Of a stretch of DNA of 33,787 nt, positions 16,825-23,897 are shown piece after piece (position 1 is the first letter of the stretch; the number at the start of each line of letters is the position of its first letter). The position numbers were made by a program, and so were the translations under genes. The notes under the pieces were generated by a model. It saw nothing but the letters and a program-made list of their open reading frames with translations, had not been told where the DNA came from and searched no databases. The stretch spans positions 1 through 33,787 of the forward strand of contig CAKSZE010000013.1 in the NCBI GenBank assembly GCA_934525325.1. The letters are read 5' to 3'. The stretch comes from an uncultured Faecalibacterium sp. GTDB taxonomy: Bacteria > Bacillota > Clostridia > Oscillospirales > Ruminococcaceae.

Positions 16825-17220
16825 ATGAAGAAAGTCGTAGAATTTCTGAACGCAAACCCGGTGCAGTATCTGGCCACCGTAGGCCGCGACGGCAAGGCAA
16901 AGTGCCGCCCCTTCATGTTTGCCGGTGAGCTGGATGGCAAGCTGTGGTTCTGCACCAACAACCAGAAGGATGTTTACAAGGACCTGCAGGCAAACCCCAA
17001 CATCGAGATCTCCGTTTCCAGCCCGGAGTACGCATGGCTCCGCCTCCACGGCAAGGCTGTGTTTGAGAACAACATGGCTGCCAAGGAGATGTGCATCGCA
17101 AACCCCATCGTGAAGGGTCAGTACGGCGAGGCCACCAACCCCATCTTTGAGGTGTTCTATCTGGAGGATGCCCACGGCATCATTGCAGACTTCTCCGGCA
17201 ACCCTCCCTACGAGTTCTGA
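16825..17220 (+). CDS. PPOX-fold flavin-binding protein
   Basis: This 131-residue protein belongs to the pyridoxamine-5'-phosphate-oxidase-like split-barrel family. It has the typical pattern VEFLNANPVQYLATVGRDG at residues 3-21, then KCRPFMF, LWFCTNNQKDVYKDLQANP and a closing ADFSGNPPYEF. Such proteins bind FMN or F420 and reduce small organic compounds. HxlR regulators often control flavin reductases of this sort in quinone or aldehyde stress. GGAGG lies 8 nt before the ATG at 16825. It has its own promoter with the shared box and is followed by a strong terminator. Confidence 0.88.
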   Translation: MKKVVEFLNANPVQYLATVGRDGKAKCRPFMFAGELDGKLWFCTNNQKDVYKDLQANPNIEISVSSPEYAWLRLHGKAVFENNMAAKEMCIANPIVKGQYGEATNPIFEVFYLEDAHGIIADFSGNPPYEF

Positions 17221-17233
17221 TCTGAAAAAACAG

Positions 17234-17272
17234 CGCAGCAGTCTTCTGAACGGTAAGACTGCTGCGTTTTTA
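17234..17272 (+). terminator. Intrinsic terminator after the PPOX gene
   Basis: A perfect 12-bp stem (17234-17245 with 17255-17266) with a 9-nt loop is followed by TTTTTAT. It leaves only about 30 nt before the macrodomain gene. Confidence 0.88.
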
Positions 17273-17302
17273 TAGAAAGGTTTTGAAAGGCGGGCGAACA
17301 CC

Positions 17303-18082
17303 ATGAACCAGAGTGAGCGGCGGCAGATCCTTATTCGGGTGCTTTTGAAAGAACACCCGGAGTATCAGGAACTGCGGATACCGGCAGACGCAGACGCCCA
17401 GCGGCAGCTTCTGCGTGGCTTGCTGAATATCCGTGAACCACGGCGTATCGGCGCAGACTTTCTGCAAATACAGGATGAGTACCTACAAAAGGAAATTGCC
17501 GCAAAAGGCATCACCGATGCAGCCGACCTAACGCCCCTGCAGCCGGGGCTGTACCTCTGGCAGGGCGATATTACAACGCTCAAGTGCGATGCCATCGTCA
17601 ACGCCGCCAACAGCGGTATGACCGGCTGCTACTGCCCGAACCACGGCTGCATCGACAACGCCATCCACACCTATGCCGGGGTGCAGTTGCGGCTTGCCTG
17701 CGCGGAACTCATGGACAGGCAGGGACACCAGGAACCCACCGGACAGGCGAAAATCACCCCGGCATTCAATCTGCCCTGCCGTTATGTGCTGCACACCGTC
17801 GGGCCGATTATCAACGGGCGAGTGACACAGCGTGACCGGGCGTTGCTGGCTTCCTGTTACCGCTCCTGTCTGGAGCTGGCGGCAGAAAAAGGGCTGGAAA
17901 GTGTGGCGTTTTGCTGCATTTCCACGGGAGAGTTTCATTTTCCCAACCAGCTTGCCGCCGAAATTGCGGTGCAGACCGTCAAAGAGTTTCTCCAACAACG
18001 TACAAGCGTAAAAAAGGTGATCTTCAATGTTTTCAAAGATATGGACAAAAAAATCTACGAACAACTACTCCGAACCGATTGA
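17303..18082 (+). CDS. Zinc-macrodomain ADP-ribosyl hydrolase
   Basis: This 259-residue protein has a helical N-terminal extension (about residues 1-80) and a macrodomain. GDITTLKCDAIVNAANSG (88-105) binds ADP-ribose, and ISTGEFHFP (206-214) is the phosphate loop. GCYCPNHGC (108-116) supplies the Cys/His zinc site of the Zn-macrodomain class. These enzymes remove ADP-ribose put on by class M sirtuins, and the next gene is such a sirtuin, overlapping by 56 bp. In known operons a lipoyl-carrier GcvH-like protein and a lipoate ligase are also present; neither is here. The ribosome site is weak (AAAGGCGGG), and no clear promoter fits in the 30 nt after the preceding terminator. Confidence 0.9.
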   Translation: MNQSERRQILIRVLLKEHPEYQELRIPADADAQRQLLRGLLNIREPRRIGADFLQIQDEYLQKEIAAKGITDAADLTPLQPGLYLWQGDITTLKCDAIVNAANSGMTGCYCPNHGCIDNAIHTYAGVQLRLACAELMDRQGHQEPTGQAKITPAFNLPCRYVLHTVGPIINGRVTQRDRALLASCYRSCLELAAEKGLESVAFCCISTGEFHFPNQLAAEIAVQTVKEFLQQRTSVKKVIFNVFKDMDKKIYEQLLRTD

Positions 18083-18944
18083 TACCCTGCGGCAGGTCCT
18101 GAACCATGCCGACGCAGTGGTCATTGGTGCAGGCTCCGGGCTTTCTACCTCGGCAGGTTTTACCTATGACGGGGAACGGTTTGAAGAATACTTTTCCGAT
18201 TTTGTAGCAAAGTATGGCATCCGGGATATGTACTCCGGCGGCTTTTATCCATATTCTTCGCTGGAAGAACACTGGGCTTACTGGAGCCGCTATATTTACA
18301 TCAACCGCTATATGGATGCGCCCAAGCCGGTCTACGATGACCTTTTGAAGCTGGTACAGGATAAGGACTATTTTGTACTGACCACGAATGTGGATCACTG
18401 TTTTCAGAAAGCAGGCTTTGACAAAAAGCGGTTGTTCTATACGCAAGGCGATTACGGCTTATTCCAGTGCTCTGAGCCCTGCTGTCGGGAGACCTTTGAT
18501 AATGAGAGGCTCATCCGACAGATGGTCGAAGCGCAGGGGTATCAGATCCTGCCGGACGGCTCCTTGAGCGCACCGAAATTCGCGCCGCTCAAGACAAAGA
18601 TCCCATCGGAGCTTGTGCCACATTGCCCACACTGCGGCAAGCCCATGAGCATGAACCTGCGTGCTGACAATACCTTTGTAGAGGATGAAGGGTGGCACCG
18701 TGCGGCAGAGCGATACAGTGAATTTTTGCGCCGTCACGAGGGGCAGCACATCCTCTTTCTGGAATTGGGCGTTGGCTACAATACCCCGGTCATCATCAAG
18801 TATCCGTTCTGGCGGATGACTTCCAAAAATCCAAACGCATTCTACGCCTGCATCAATCAGGGACAGGCCGTTTGCCCGCCGGAGATCCAGCGGCGGTCTG
18901 TCTGCATCCATGCGGATATCGGAGCAGTTATAGCGCAACTGTGA
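18027..18944 (+). CDS. Class M sirtuin (SirTM) ADP-ribosyltransferase
   Basis: This 305-residue protein is a sirtuin-fold NAD-dependent enzyme. The Rossmann motif is VVIGAGSGLSTSAGF (31-45), and TTNVDHCF (119-126) replaces the TQNID of deacetylases. Where deacetylases have the catalytic His there is Gln (YTQGDYG, Q140), which is characteristic of SirTM. Zinc ligands are C148, C152 or C153, C200 and C203. SirTM enzymes mono-ADP-ribosylate a lipoylated GcvH-like protein and are linked to oxidative stress. AGGTGA lies 6 nt before the ATG, inside the macrodomain gene. A terminator follows directly. The substrate here must be encoded elsewhere or differ from the known one. Confidence 0.9.
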   Translation: MFSKIWTKKSTNNYSEPIDTLRQVLNHADAVVIGAGSGLSTSAGFTYDGERFEEYFSDFVAKYGIRDMYSGGFYPYSSLEEHWAYWSRYIYINRYMDAPKPVYDDLLKLVQDKDYFVLTTNVDHCFQKAGFDKKRLFYTQGDYGLFQCSEPCCRETFDNERLIRQMVEAQGYQILPDGSLSAPKFAPLKTKIPSELVPHCPHCGKPMSMNLRADNTFVEDEGWHRAAERYSEFLRRHEGQHILFLELGVGYNTPVIIKYPFWRMTSKNPNAFYACINQGQAVCPPEIQRRSVCIHADIGAVIAQL

Positions 18945-18950
18945 CCCACA

Positions 18951-18985
18951 AGAGGGCTGGCACCGTCCAGCCCTCTCTCTTTTTG
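18951..18985 (+). terminator. Terminator of the macrodomain-SirTM operon
   Basis: AGAGGGCTGG (18951-18960) pairs perfectly with CCAGCCCTCT (18967-18976) across CACCGT, followed by CTCTTTTTG. It starts 6 nt after the SirTM stop. Confidence 0.88.
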
Positions 18986-19040
18986 CCAAAGTTTCCTTCG
19001 CTTTTTCTTACACACTGCCGAAATCAGCGTATTCTCAAAA

Positions 19041-19142
19041 GTTCGCGTTTGCGCAGCGGAGCGGAGCAATGAAAGCCCCAGTGGGGCTTTTAAGCGACCG
19101 AACGGTCTTGCGCAGCAAGATGGAGGGGCCCCGCCCCGACAA
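19041..19142. repeat. GC-rich dispersed repeat, copy A
   Basis: This 102-bp unit starts GTTCGCGTTTGCGCAGC and ends CCCCGACAA. It contains several short hairpins: AAAGCCCC/GGGGCTTT, GACCG/CGGTC, CTTGC/GCAAG and GGGGC/GCCCC. It is followed directly by copy B. Confidence 0.92.
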
Positions 19143-19239
19143 GTTCGCGTTTGCGCAGCGGAGCAATGAAAGCCCCAGTGGGGCTTTTAAGCGACAGAAC
19201 AGTCTTGCGCAGCAAGATGGAGGGGCCTCGCCCCGACAA
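19143..19239. repeat. GC-rich dispersed repeat, copy B
   Basis: This 97-bp tandem copy of the unit at 19041-19142 is 5 bp shorter near the start and has a few substitutions, some compensated in the stems (GGGGC-CTC-GCCCC). It is followed by GTTCC, so GTTC occurs at both ends of the tandem pair. Confidence 0.92.
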
Positions 19240-19337
19240 GTTCCATTTTTATGCAAAGGAAGGCAGGCTGTGCAAGGCTTGCACAGAAAAGCCCCCGATT
19301 CGGGCAAATGTGCAAACGGTGTGCAGCCGCTTTCCTA

Positions 19338-19374
19338 CATAAAGAAAGAACGCCAAATCTTACGATTTGACGTT
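19338..19374 (-). terminator. Terminator hairpin at the recombinase 3' end
   Basis: On the minus strand, AACGTCAAATC pairs with GATTTGGCGTT (19349-19374). One U-G wobble pairs only in minus-strand RNA. CTTTCTTTATG follows. It overlaps the distal recombinase frame. The sequence between it and copy B (19240-19337) holds only short palindromes, such as CTGTGCAA/TTGCACAG at 19268-19286. Confidence 0.6.
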
Positions 19375-20116
19375 CAATATCTGGTGCACCTCGCGCACTC
19401 ATATCCGAACTTTTCTCTGCTTTCACGGCTTCCCCGAAAGCAACCGTCTCCGTACCTTCCTTATAATTAAAGGTAATGAGGACCTTATCATCGTAGAGAT
19501 AGATGGCATTGATGAAGGTATCCACCAGTGCCTGCCGCTGCTCCGGCTGGGTCATATCCAGCTTGCGGAAACGGAGCAGCCAGAACCGGACGAACTCTTC
19601 CTTCATCTTCGGCTTGGCCAGCCGTTCCTCCGCAATACGGGCTTGCAGTTCCTTCCGCTGTTCTTCCAGCGCTTCCAGCCGCTCCTTGGTGGAGCTGGTC
19701 AGAATGCCCATCTGGATGGCGTTCAGCATATTGGTGATGCCGACTTCCGTTTCCTTCAACTGCTTTTCGTAGATGGGCAGGTCTGTGCTTTCCTGATTTT
19801 GCAGTTCCATGACCTTGGCGATGATGGCATTCATGGAAGCGTCATCTTCCACCAGCTTCATGGTTTCGTTGACCACCAGATCTTCCAGCCACTGTTTCCG
19901 CACGGCCTTTTTATCGCAGGTCTTTTTCTTCTTGGCAGCTGCACACTTGTAATAAGTGTACATCTTCCCGGTGTGGCTGACACCGCTTTCTCCGAACATC
20001 AGCGCTCCGCACTTACCGCAGTACAGCTTGGTGGTGAGCAGATAGCTTTCCTCTGCCTTATGACGGGCAGGGGCCTTTTTATTTTTCGCCAGCTTTTCCT
20101 GAACCTTGTTGAACAG

Positions 20117-20218
20117 GTTCGCGTTTGCGCAGCGCAGCGGAGCAATGAAAGCCCCAGTGGGGCTTTTAAGCGACAGAACGGTCTTGCGCAGCAAGATGGA
20201 GGGGTCTCACCCCGACAA
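20117..20218. repeat. GC-rich dispersed repeat, copy C, inside the recombinase
   Basis: This 102-bp copy of the unit at 19041-19142 lies within the recombinase coding sequence. GTTCG is present at both ends. It introduces an in-frame TAA and a frame change. Differences from copies A and B are few, so the insertion looks recent. Confidence 0.92.
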
Positions 20219-21020
20219 GTTCGCCCGACACGAGAGCCGGAATTGCGTTGGTCTGTACCACATCCCGCAAACGCAGCTCGCCGATGTACCGGCGATTACT
20301 CAGCATCCGCTGAATGGTATTGTAGGACATCTCCCCGCCCATCGAATTCTTAATGTTGTGCGCCTTTAACCAATCCCGCAGGTCGGTCATGGTCGCACCG
20401 TCCGCATACTTCTGGAACGTCTGCTCCACATACGGAGCCAGCAGCGGGTCGGGCTGGTAATGCCGGGTCTCATCAATCATGTAACCAAACGGAATCGTGC
20501 CGCCATTATAAATACCCTTGAGGGCGTTTTCGGTCATGCCGCGCACGACCTTTTCGGACAGGTCAGCCGAGTAGTATTCGGCGTAGCCCTCCAGCACCGA
20601 TTCCAGAATGATGCCCTCCGGGCCAGCCGAAATGACTTCCGTTGCCGACACCAGTTTCACGCCGTTCCGCTTCAACTGGGTCTTGTACCGGGCACTGTCG
20701 TAGCGGTTCCGGGCAAAGCGATCCAGCTTCCATACGATGATGACATCAAAGATACCACGCTCGCTGTCCTTGATCATCTGCTGGAACTGCGGGCGGTTAT
20801 CAGTCTTGGCGGAGATGGCACGGTCAATGTAATGCTTCACCACCGTGAAGCCGTTTTTCTCTGCATAGGCGGTGCACTCCCGGATCTGACCTTCAATGGA
20901 TTCTTCGCGCTGACTGTCAGTAGAATAGCGGGCATAGATCACGGCGGTCATGGCAGGCACCTCCCATTTACACATCATTGAACGGTAGAGCGTTCTTTCA
21001 AAGCAATGTTTCGTATAATG

Positions 21021-21049
21021 TATATACTACATTTTACAGATGATTGCAA
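21021..21049 (-). promoter_or_regulatory. Promoter of the recombinase
   Basis: On the minus strand TTGCAA (21044-21049), a 17-nt spacer and TATATA (21021-21026) stand about 70 nt before the ATG at 20951. The surroundings are AT-rich, unlike the genes on either side. Confidence 0.65.
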
Positions 21050-21144
21050 GCATTTTATACGCTTTTCACGAGATTCAGCAAAAAACATGAACTCCCATAA
21101 AGGCAAAATATTCACATCCATGGTTCTATGAAGGTGCCCGGAGC

Positions 21145-21167
21145 AATTGTGTCATTTTGACACAATT
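21145..21167. repeat. 10-bp perfect inverted repeat
   Basis: AATTGTGTCA at 21145-21154 and TGACACAATT at 21158-21167 are separated by TTT. No T-run follows, so an operator is as likely as a terminator. It lies in the gene-free interval 20952-21288, between the recombinase promoter and the tannase-operon terminator. Confidence 0.65.
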
Positions 21168-21230
21168 CCTTATCCCGCCGTAAGCCATGGCAATTTATCC
21201 TTTTATCGCAATTTTCAAAAACAGTTTCTA

Positions 21231-21281
21231 TCAAAACAGGCATCCGGTCATACCGTTTCGTGGTAATGGACCAGATGCCTG
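21231..21281 (-). terminator. Terminator of the glycoside operon
   Basis: On the minus strand CAGGCATC (21274-21281) pairs with GATGCCTG (21237-21244). The stem continues imperfectly inward through TGGTC/GACCG and ACC/GGT, and TTTTGATAG follows. It lies just after the stop of the tannase-like gene at 21289. Confidence 0.75.
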
Positions 21282-21288
21282 CTCGATT

Positions 21289-22863
21289 TTATAAAATTTC
21301 AGGCTCCTCAAACGGTACTGCCTGACCTTCTTCCAGAATCGCTCCTGTTTTGGGATGGATGCGTACTTTGTAAAGTTTGGTCGGGGCGATTCCGTGTTCC
21401 ACCCAGTCCACCAGTGCCTTCATTCCAGCAGATTGCGTGATACCCGGACCATTCCCCCAACAGTTGCCATGATTGTCACCGGGGTTGATGTAGAGTCGGC
21501 AGAACGCATCCACAGCGGCCTTACCACCGAAGTGCTGTACCAGTTTGCGATAGTAGTCGATGGTTCCATCGGTGGGGATCAAAGGATCGTCCATCCCATG
21601 ATCCATCATCAGCTTGCCGCCAGCCTGCACAAAATCGTCGATGCAGGGATCATCTGCCAAGTTGTCTCCAAATTTTGCAGAGCCCTGATCGAACAGCTCC
21701 ACATATTCATCCCATGTCAGATCTTCAAATGTCTGTTTGGGTTCTTCGGTGATCCATCGTGCATAGAGCGGCCCCAGAATAAATGGCTTGATCTTTTTTG
21801 AAAAGGGCGTGGGATAGTAGTAAGTCCCGATGGGGATAACGACCTGCCAGTTTTTGATACCGGGGTAATAGCCGTACCACAGCGGTCTTCCGTCACGGCG
21901 GTGGGGTCCTCGCCAGATCTCGTTCATAACATCGGCATCTGCCTGTGTGATCACTCCGCCGGGCGATTTCATCCCGATGCAGGTGTCGGCGTCAAACGTT
22001 GGTTTTTGTGTGCTGTGATAGAATTCGGTTTTGCCGCCGTATCGCACATGGACCTGCTCTATAAAAAAGCGGTTTTTGCCGGGGGACAGAAAATGCTTTT
22101 TCTCCTGCATGACGACCTCCGGCCAGAAGCCGCCCAGCAGAAAATGATTCCAGTTGATCGCCGGGCAGGACGCCCAGACACCGTTATAGTCCTGCGGATA
22201 GTTCTGCACCTCCATCAGGCATTGCCGTCCGCCGCCGGAGCCGCCGTTCATATAGGCATACTGCACCGGGCGTCCGTGAAGGATCTCCGCCACGGCTTTT
22301 CCGAACACCGTCATATTGTGGGTGCTGCGGATCCGCCAGTTCTCGTACAGCTCACGGTCCAGTTTTCCGGTTTTTGCATCGATGGTATGGTCGTTCCAGC
22401 CCTCGATATTGCCGGCGTAGATGGTAGCGGCGGTAAAACCATTGCACACCGCATAGGGCACCGTCCAGCCCCGGCTGCAGTTGTCCGGCTTTGTCAGATA
22501 GTTCCGCCCGCCGATACCGGTTCCGCCGCCTGCCGTACCGGCAAACCGGTCGTTCCAGATCACCGGAGACCACACGATCAGTTCCTCCGTGTGCTGCCCG
22601 GTCCTGTGCAGAAGAACCACTTCGTAGTATTCCGGCAGATCCTTGATCGGTTTTCCGGCCCCCCAAAGCCGCTCGAACCACCCGGCTTTGGCATGGTATT
22701 CTCCGCTGTTGTTGTGGCTTACGGTGATCTTGAGGAATTCCTCCTCCGGAAAACGCCGTTTCAACTCCTTGCGAAGATAGCCCTCCTCTGCATGGGCAGC
22801 GATCTCCGGGGTGGCCTGATAGCCGCTCATATCAAAAAAACGAATATCCTCTCTTACATTCAT
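21289..22863 (-). CDS. Tannase/feruloyl-esterase family hydrolase
   Basis: This 524-residue protein is an alpha/beta hydrolase of the tannase/feruloyl esterase family. The nucleophile is S209 in YMNGGSGGG, the acid D426 in HGMDDPLIP and the base H465 in NPGDNHG. Known members carry a CS-D-HC arrangement in which two Cys next to the Ser and His form a disulfide. Here both Cys are Gly, which fits a cytoplasmic enzyme with no signal peptide. It probably hydrolyses phenolic or other acyl esters on sugars. The ATG at 22863 overlaps the upstream stop as ATGA. It is the last gene of the operon. The true acyl group is unknown. Confidence 0.82.
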   Translation of the reverse strand: MNVREDIRFFDMSGYQATPEIAAHAEEGYLRKELKRRFPEEEFLKITVSHNNSGEYHAKAGWFERLWGAGKPIKDLPEYYEVVLLHRTGQHTEELIVWSPVIWNDRFAGTAGGGTGIGGRNYLTKPDNCSRGWTVPYAVCNGFTAATIYAGNIEGWNDHTIDAKTGKLDRELYENWRIRSTHNMTVFGKAVAEILHGRPVQYAYMNGGSGGGRQCLMEVQNYPQDYNGVWASCPAINWNHFLLGGFWPEVVMQEKKHFLSPGKNRFFIEQVHVRYGGKTEFYHSTQKPTFDADTCIGMKSPGGVITQADADVMNEIWRGPHRRDGRPLWYGYYPGIKNWQVVIPIGTYYYPTPFSKKIKPFILGPLYARWITEEPKQTFEDLTWDEYVELFDQGSAKFGDNLADDPCIDDFVQAGGKLMMDHGMDDPLIPTDGTIDYYRKLVQHFGGKAAVDAFCRLYINPGDNHGNCWGNGPGITQSAGMKALVDWVEHGIAPTKLYKVRIHPKTGAILEEGQAVPFEEPEIL

Positions 22864-23897
22864 GATTGCATCTGCTCCCATTTCCATTTTGAGTACCAGC
22901 GGATCTGCGGTCTGCCGTTTTCAAAGGTGACCGGCAGCCAGATATATCCCGCCTTGGAGGTGTTTTCCGGTGGAAGATCCAGCGTGTTCTTTATGGCAGC
23001 CGCTTCGGCAATGCGTCCGGAAAAAGCCAGTGCAAACACTTTTTCCACGGTTTCATAGGGGATATCCATGCAGTCCGGCAGCCAGCGGTCTGCCAGAGCG
23101 ATCCAGACATTTTGCCCCGGGATGCGGAACACAGAGCTGATCTGCGAATGAAAGGAGGTACGGGACAGATCCCCGCTGTGGGGGTCTCCTGCTTCTGTGT
23201 AGGCGGCAAACAACTGCTTTGCCGTACAGAGCAGGCTGGGATTGGGGAAATATCCGGTGGTGCCGCTGGTGATCAGATAATGGGTGTTTTCCCTTGCAAA
23301 GTGAGCCGGCGCTTCCCGCACAAAGGGAGGGTGCGGTCTTTCCAGAAAACAAACGCCCTCCTCCACATCAAGATGATCCGGCGTGAGACGGGCACAGATC
23401 ATTTCCGAATGGACCTTCTCAAAGAAAATGCAGGCCTCGCCGTTCTCCTGTGCAAGGTCAAAGTCTCCGCCGGAAAAGCCAAAGGGCCGAAAATGTTCTT
23501 TTTCCAGCTTGTAAGGGCCAAGCAGATGCTCTGCCGAAAGGATCGTGTAGTCCTGCGTTCCATCCTTTTCCATGATCTTGATCCAGCAGACGAAACGTCC
23601 GGTCGCCTTGCAGAACAGGATATGGGGGCGGTCTGCCTGAGAGGTTTGCGCCAGCGTCGGGGAAAGGGACGGATCTGCGGGGATGATGATGCCCTCGGAT
23701 CTCCAGTTGTACAGGTCTCGGCTGGAATAGCACCGCACACCGTTCCACCAGATCCCGTTTTCGCCATCGGTCAATTCCTTGTTTTCACCGTACCAGTAAA
23801 AAACATCGTCTACCGTGATGATGCTGCCGCCGTGTGCCTGAATGGGATGCCCCTCCGTATCCAACCAAGGTCTGGTATTGTCAAATTCAGAATACAT
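22860..23897 (-). CDS. GH43-like glycoside hydrolase
   Basis: This 345-residue five-bladed propeller protein resembles GH43, particularly subfamilies of the exo-galactanase type, whose N-terminus has DTEGHPIQAHGGSI followed by FYWYGENK. The probable general acid is E195 (FVREAPAHF), and D145 or D147 (GGDFD) is the likely pKa modulator; the usual N-terminal Asp base is not evident, as in subfamily 24. It has no signal peptide. It would trim galactose or arabinose from imported oligosaccharides. AGGGAG lies 9 nt before the ATG. It overlaps the GH78 gene by 11 bp and the tannase gene by 4 bp, so the three are translationally coupled. Confidence 0.75.
   Translation of the reverse strand: MYSEFDNTRPWLDTEGHPIQAHGGSIITVDDVFYWYGENKELTDGENGIWWNGVRCYSSRDLYNWRSEGIIIPADPSLSPTLAQTSQADRPHILFCKATGRFVCWIKIMEKDGTQDYTILSAEHLLGPYKLEKEHFRPFGFSGGDFDLAQENGEACIFFEKVHSEMICARLTPDHLDVEEGVCFLERPHPPFVREAPAHFARENTHYLITSGTTGYFPNPSLLCTAKQLFAAYTEAGDPHSGDLSRTSFHSQISSVFRIPGQNVWIALADRWLPDCMDIPYETVEKVFALAFSGRIAEAAAIKNTLDLPPENTSKAGYIWLPVTFENGRPQIRWYSKWKWEQMQS

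Larger units (their letters stand above)
19187..20951 (-). pseudogene. Serine recombinase split by a repeat
   Basis: Two adjacent minus-strand frames make one large serine recombinase. The first (20951-20166) has the resolvase catalytic domain (YARYSTDSQ with Ser10; WKLDRFARNRYD) and the recombinase domain up to IPALVSGEL. It then enters the repeat at 20117-20218 and stops after about 16 foreign codons. The second resumes at LFNKVQEKLAKNKKAP and holds the zinc ribbon (YCGKCG...YYKC...C) and a coiled coil. Removing about 103 bp would rejoin SGE-LFNK in frame. The gene has its own promoter and GGAGGT site, so a truncated N-terminal protein may be made. The original C-terminus is probably near the hairpin at 19349-19374; the frame now runs into copy B. 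Homologues excise and integrate transposons or conjugative elements, but no cargo is obvious here. Confidence 0.85.

Noticed and set aside
19041..20218. CRISPR array
   Set aside because: Only three ~100-bp units are present, two directly abutting and one inside a gene. There are no spacers of regular length and no cas genes.
19187..20951. Recombinase still functional with the repeat as an in-frame insert
   Set aside because: The frame that enters the repeat meets TAA after about 16 codons, and the distal half is in another frame, so no continuous protein results.
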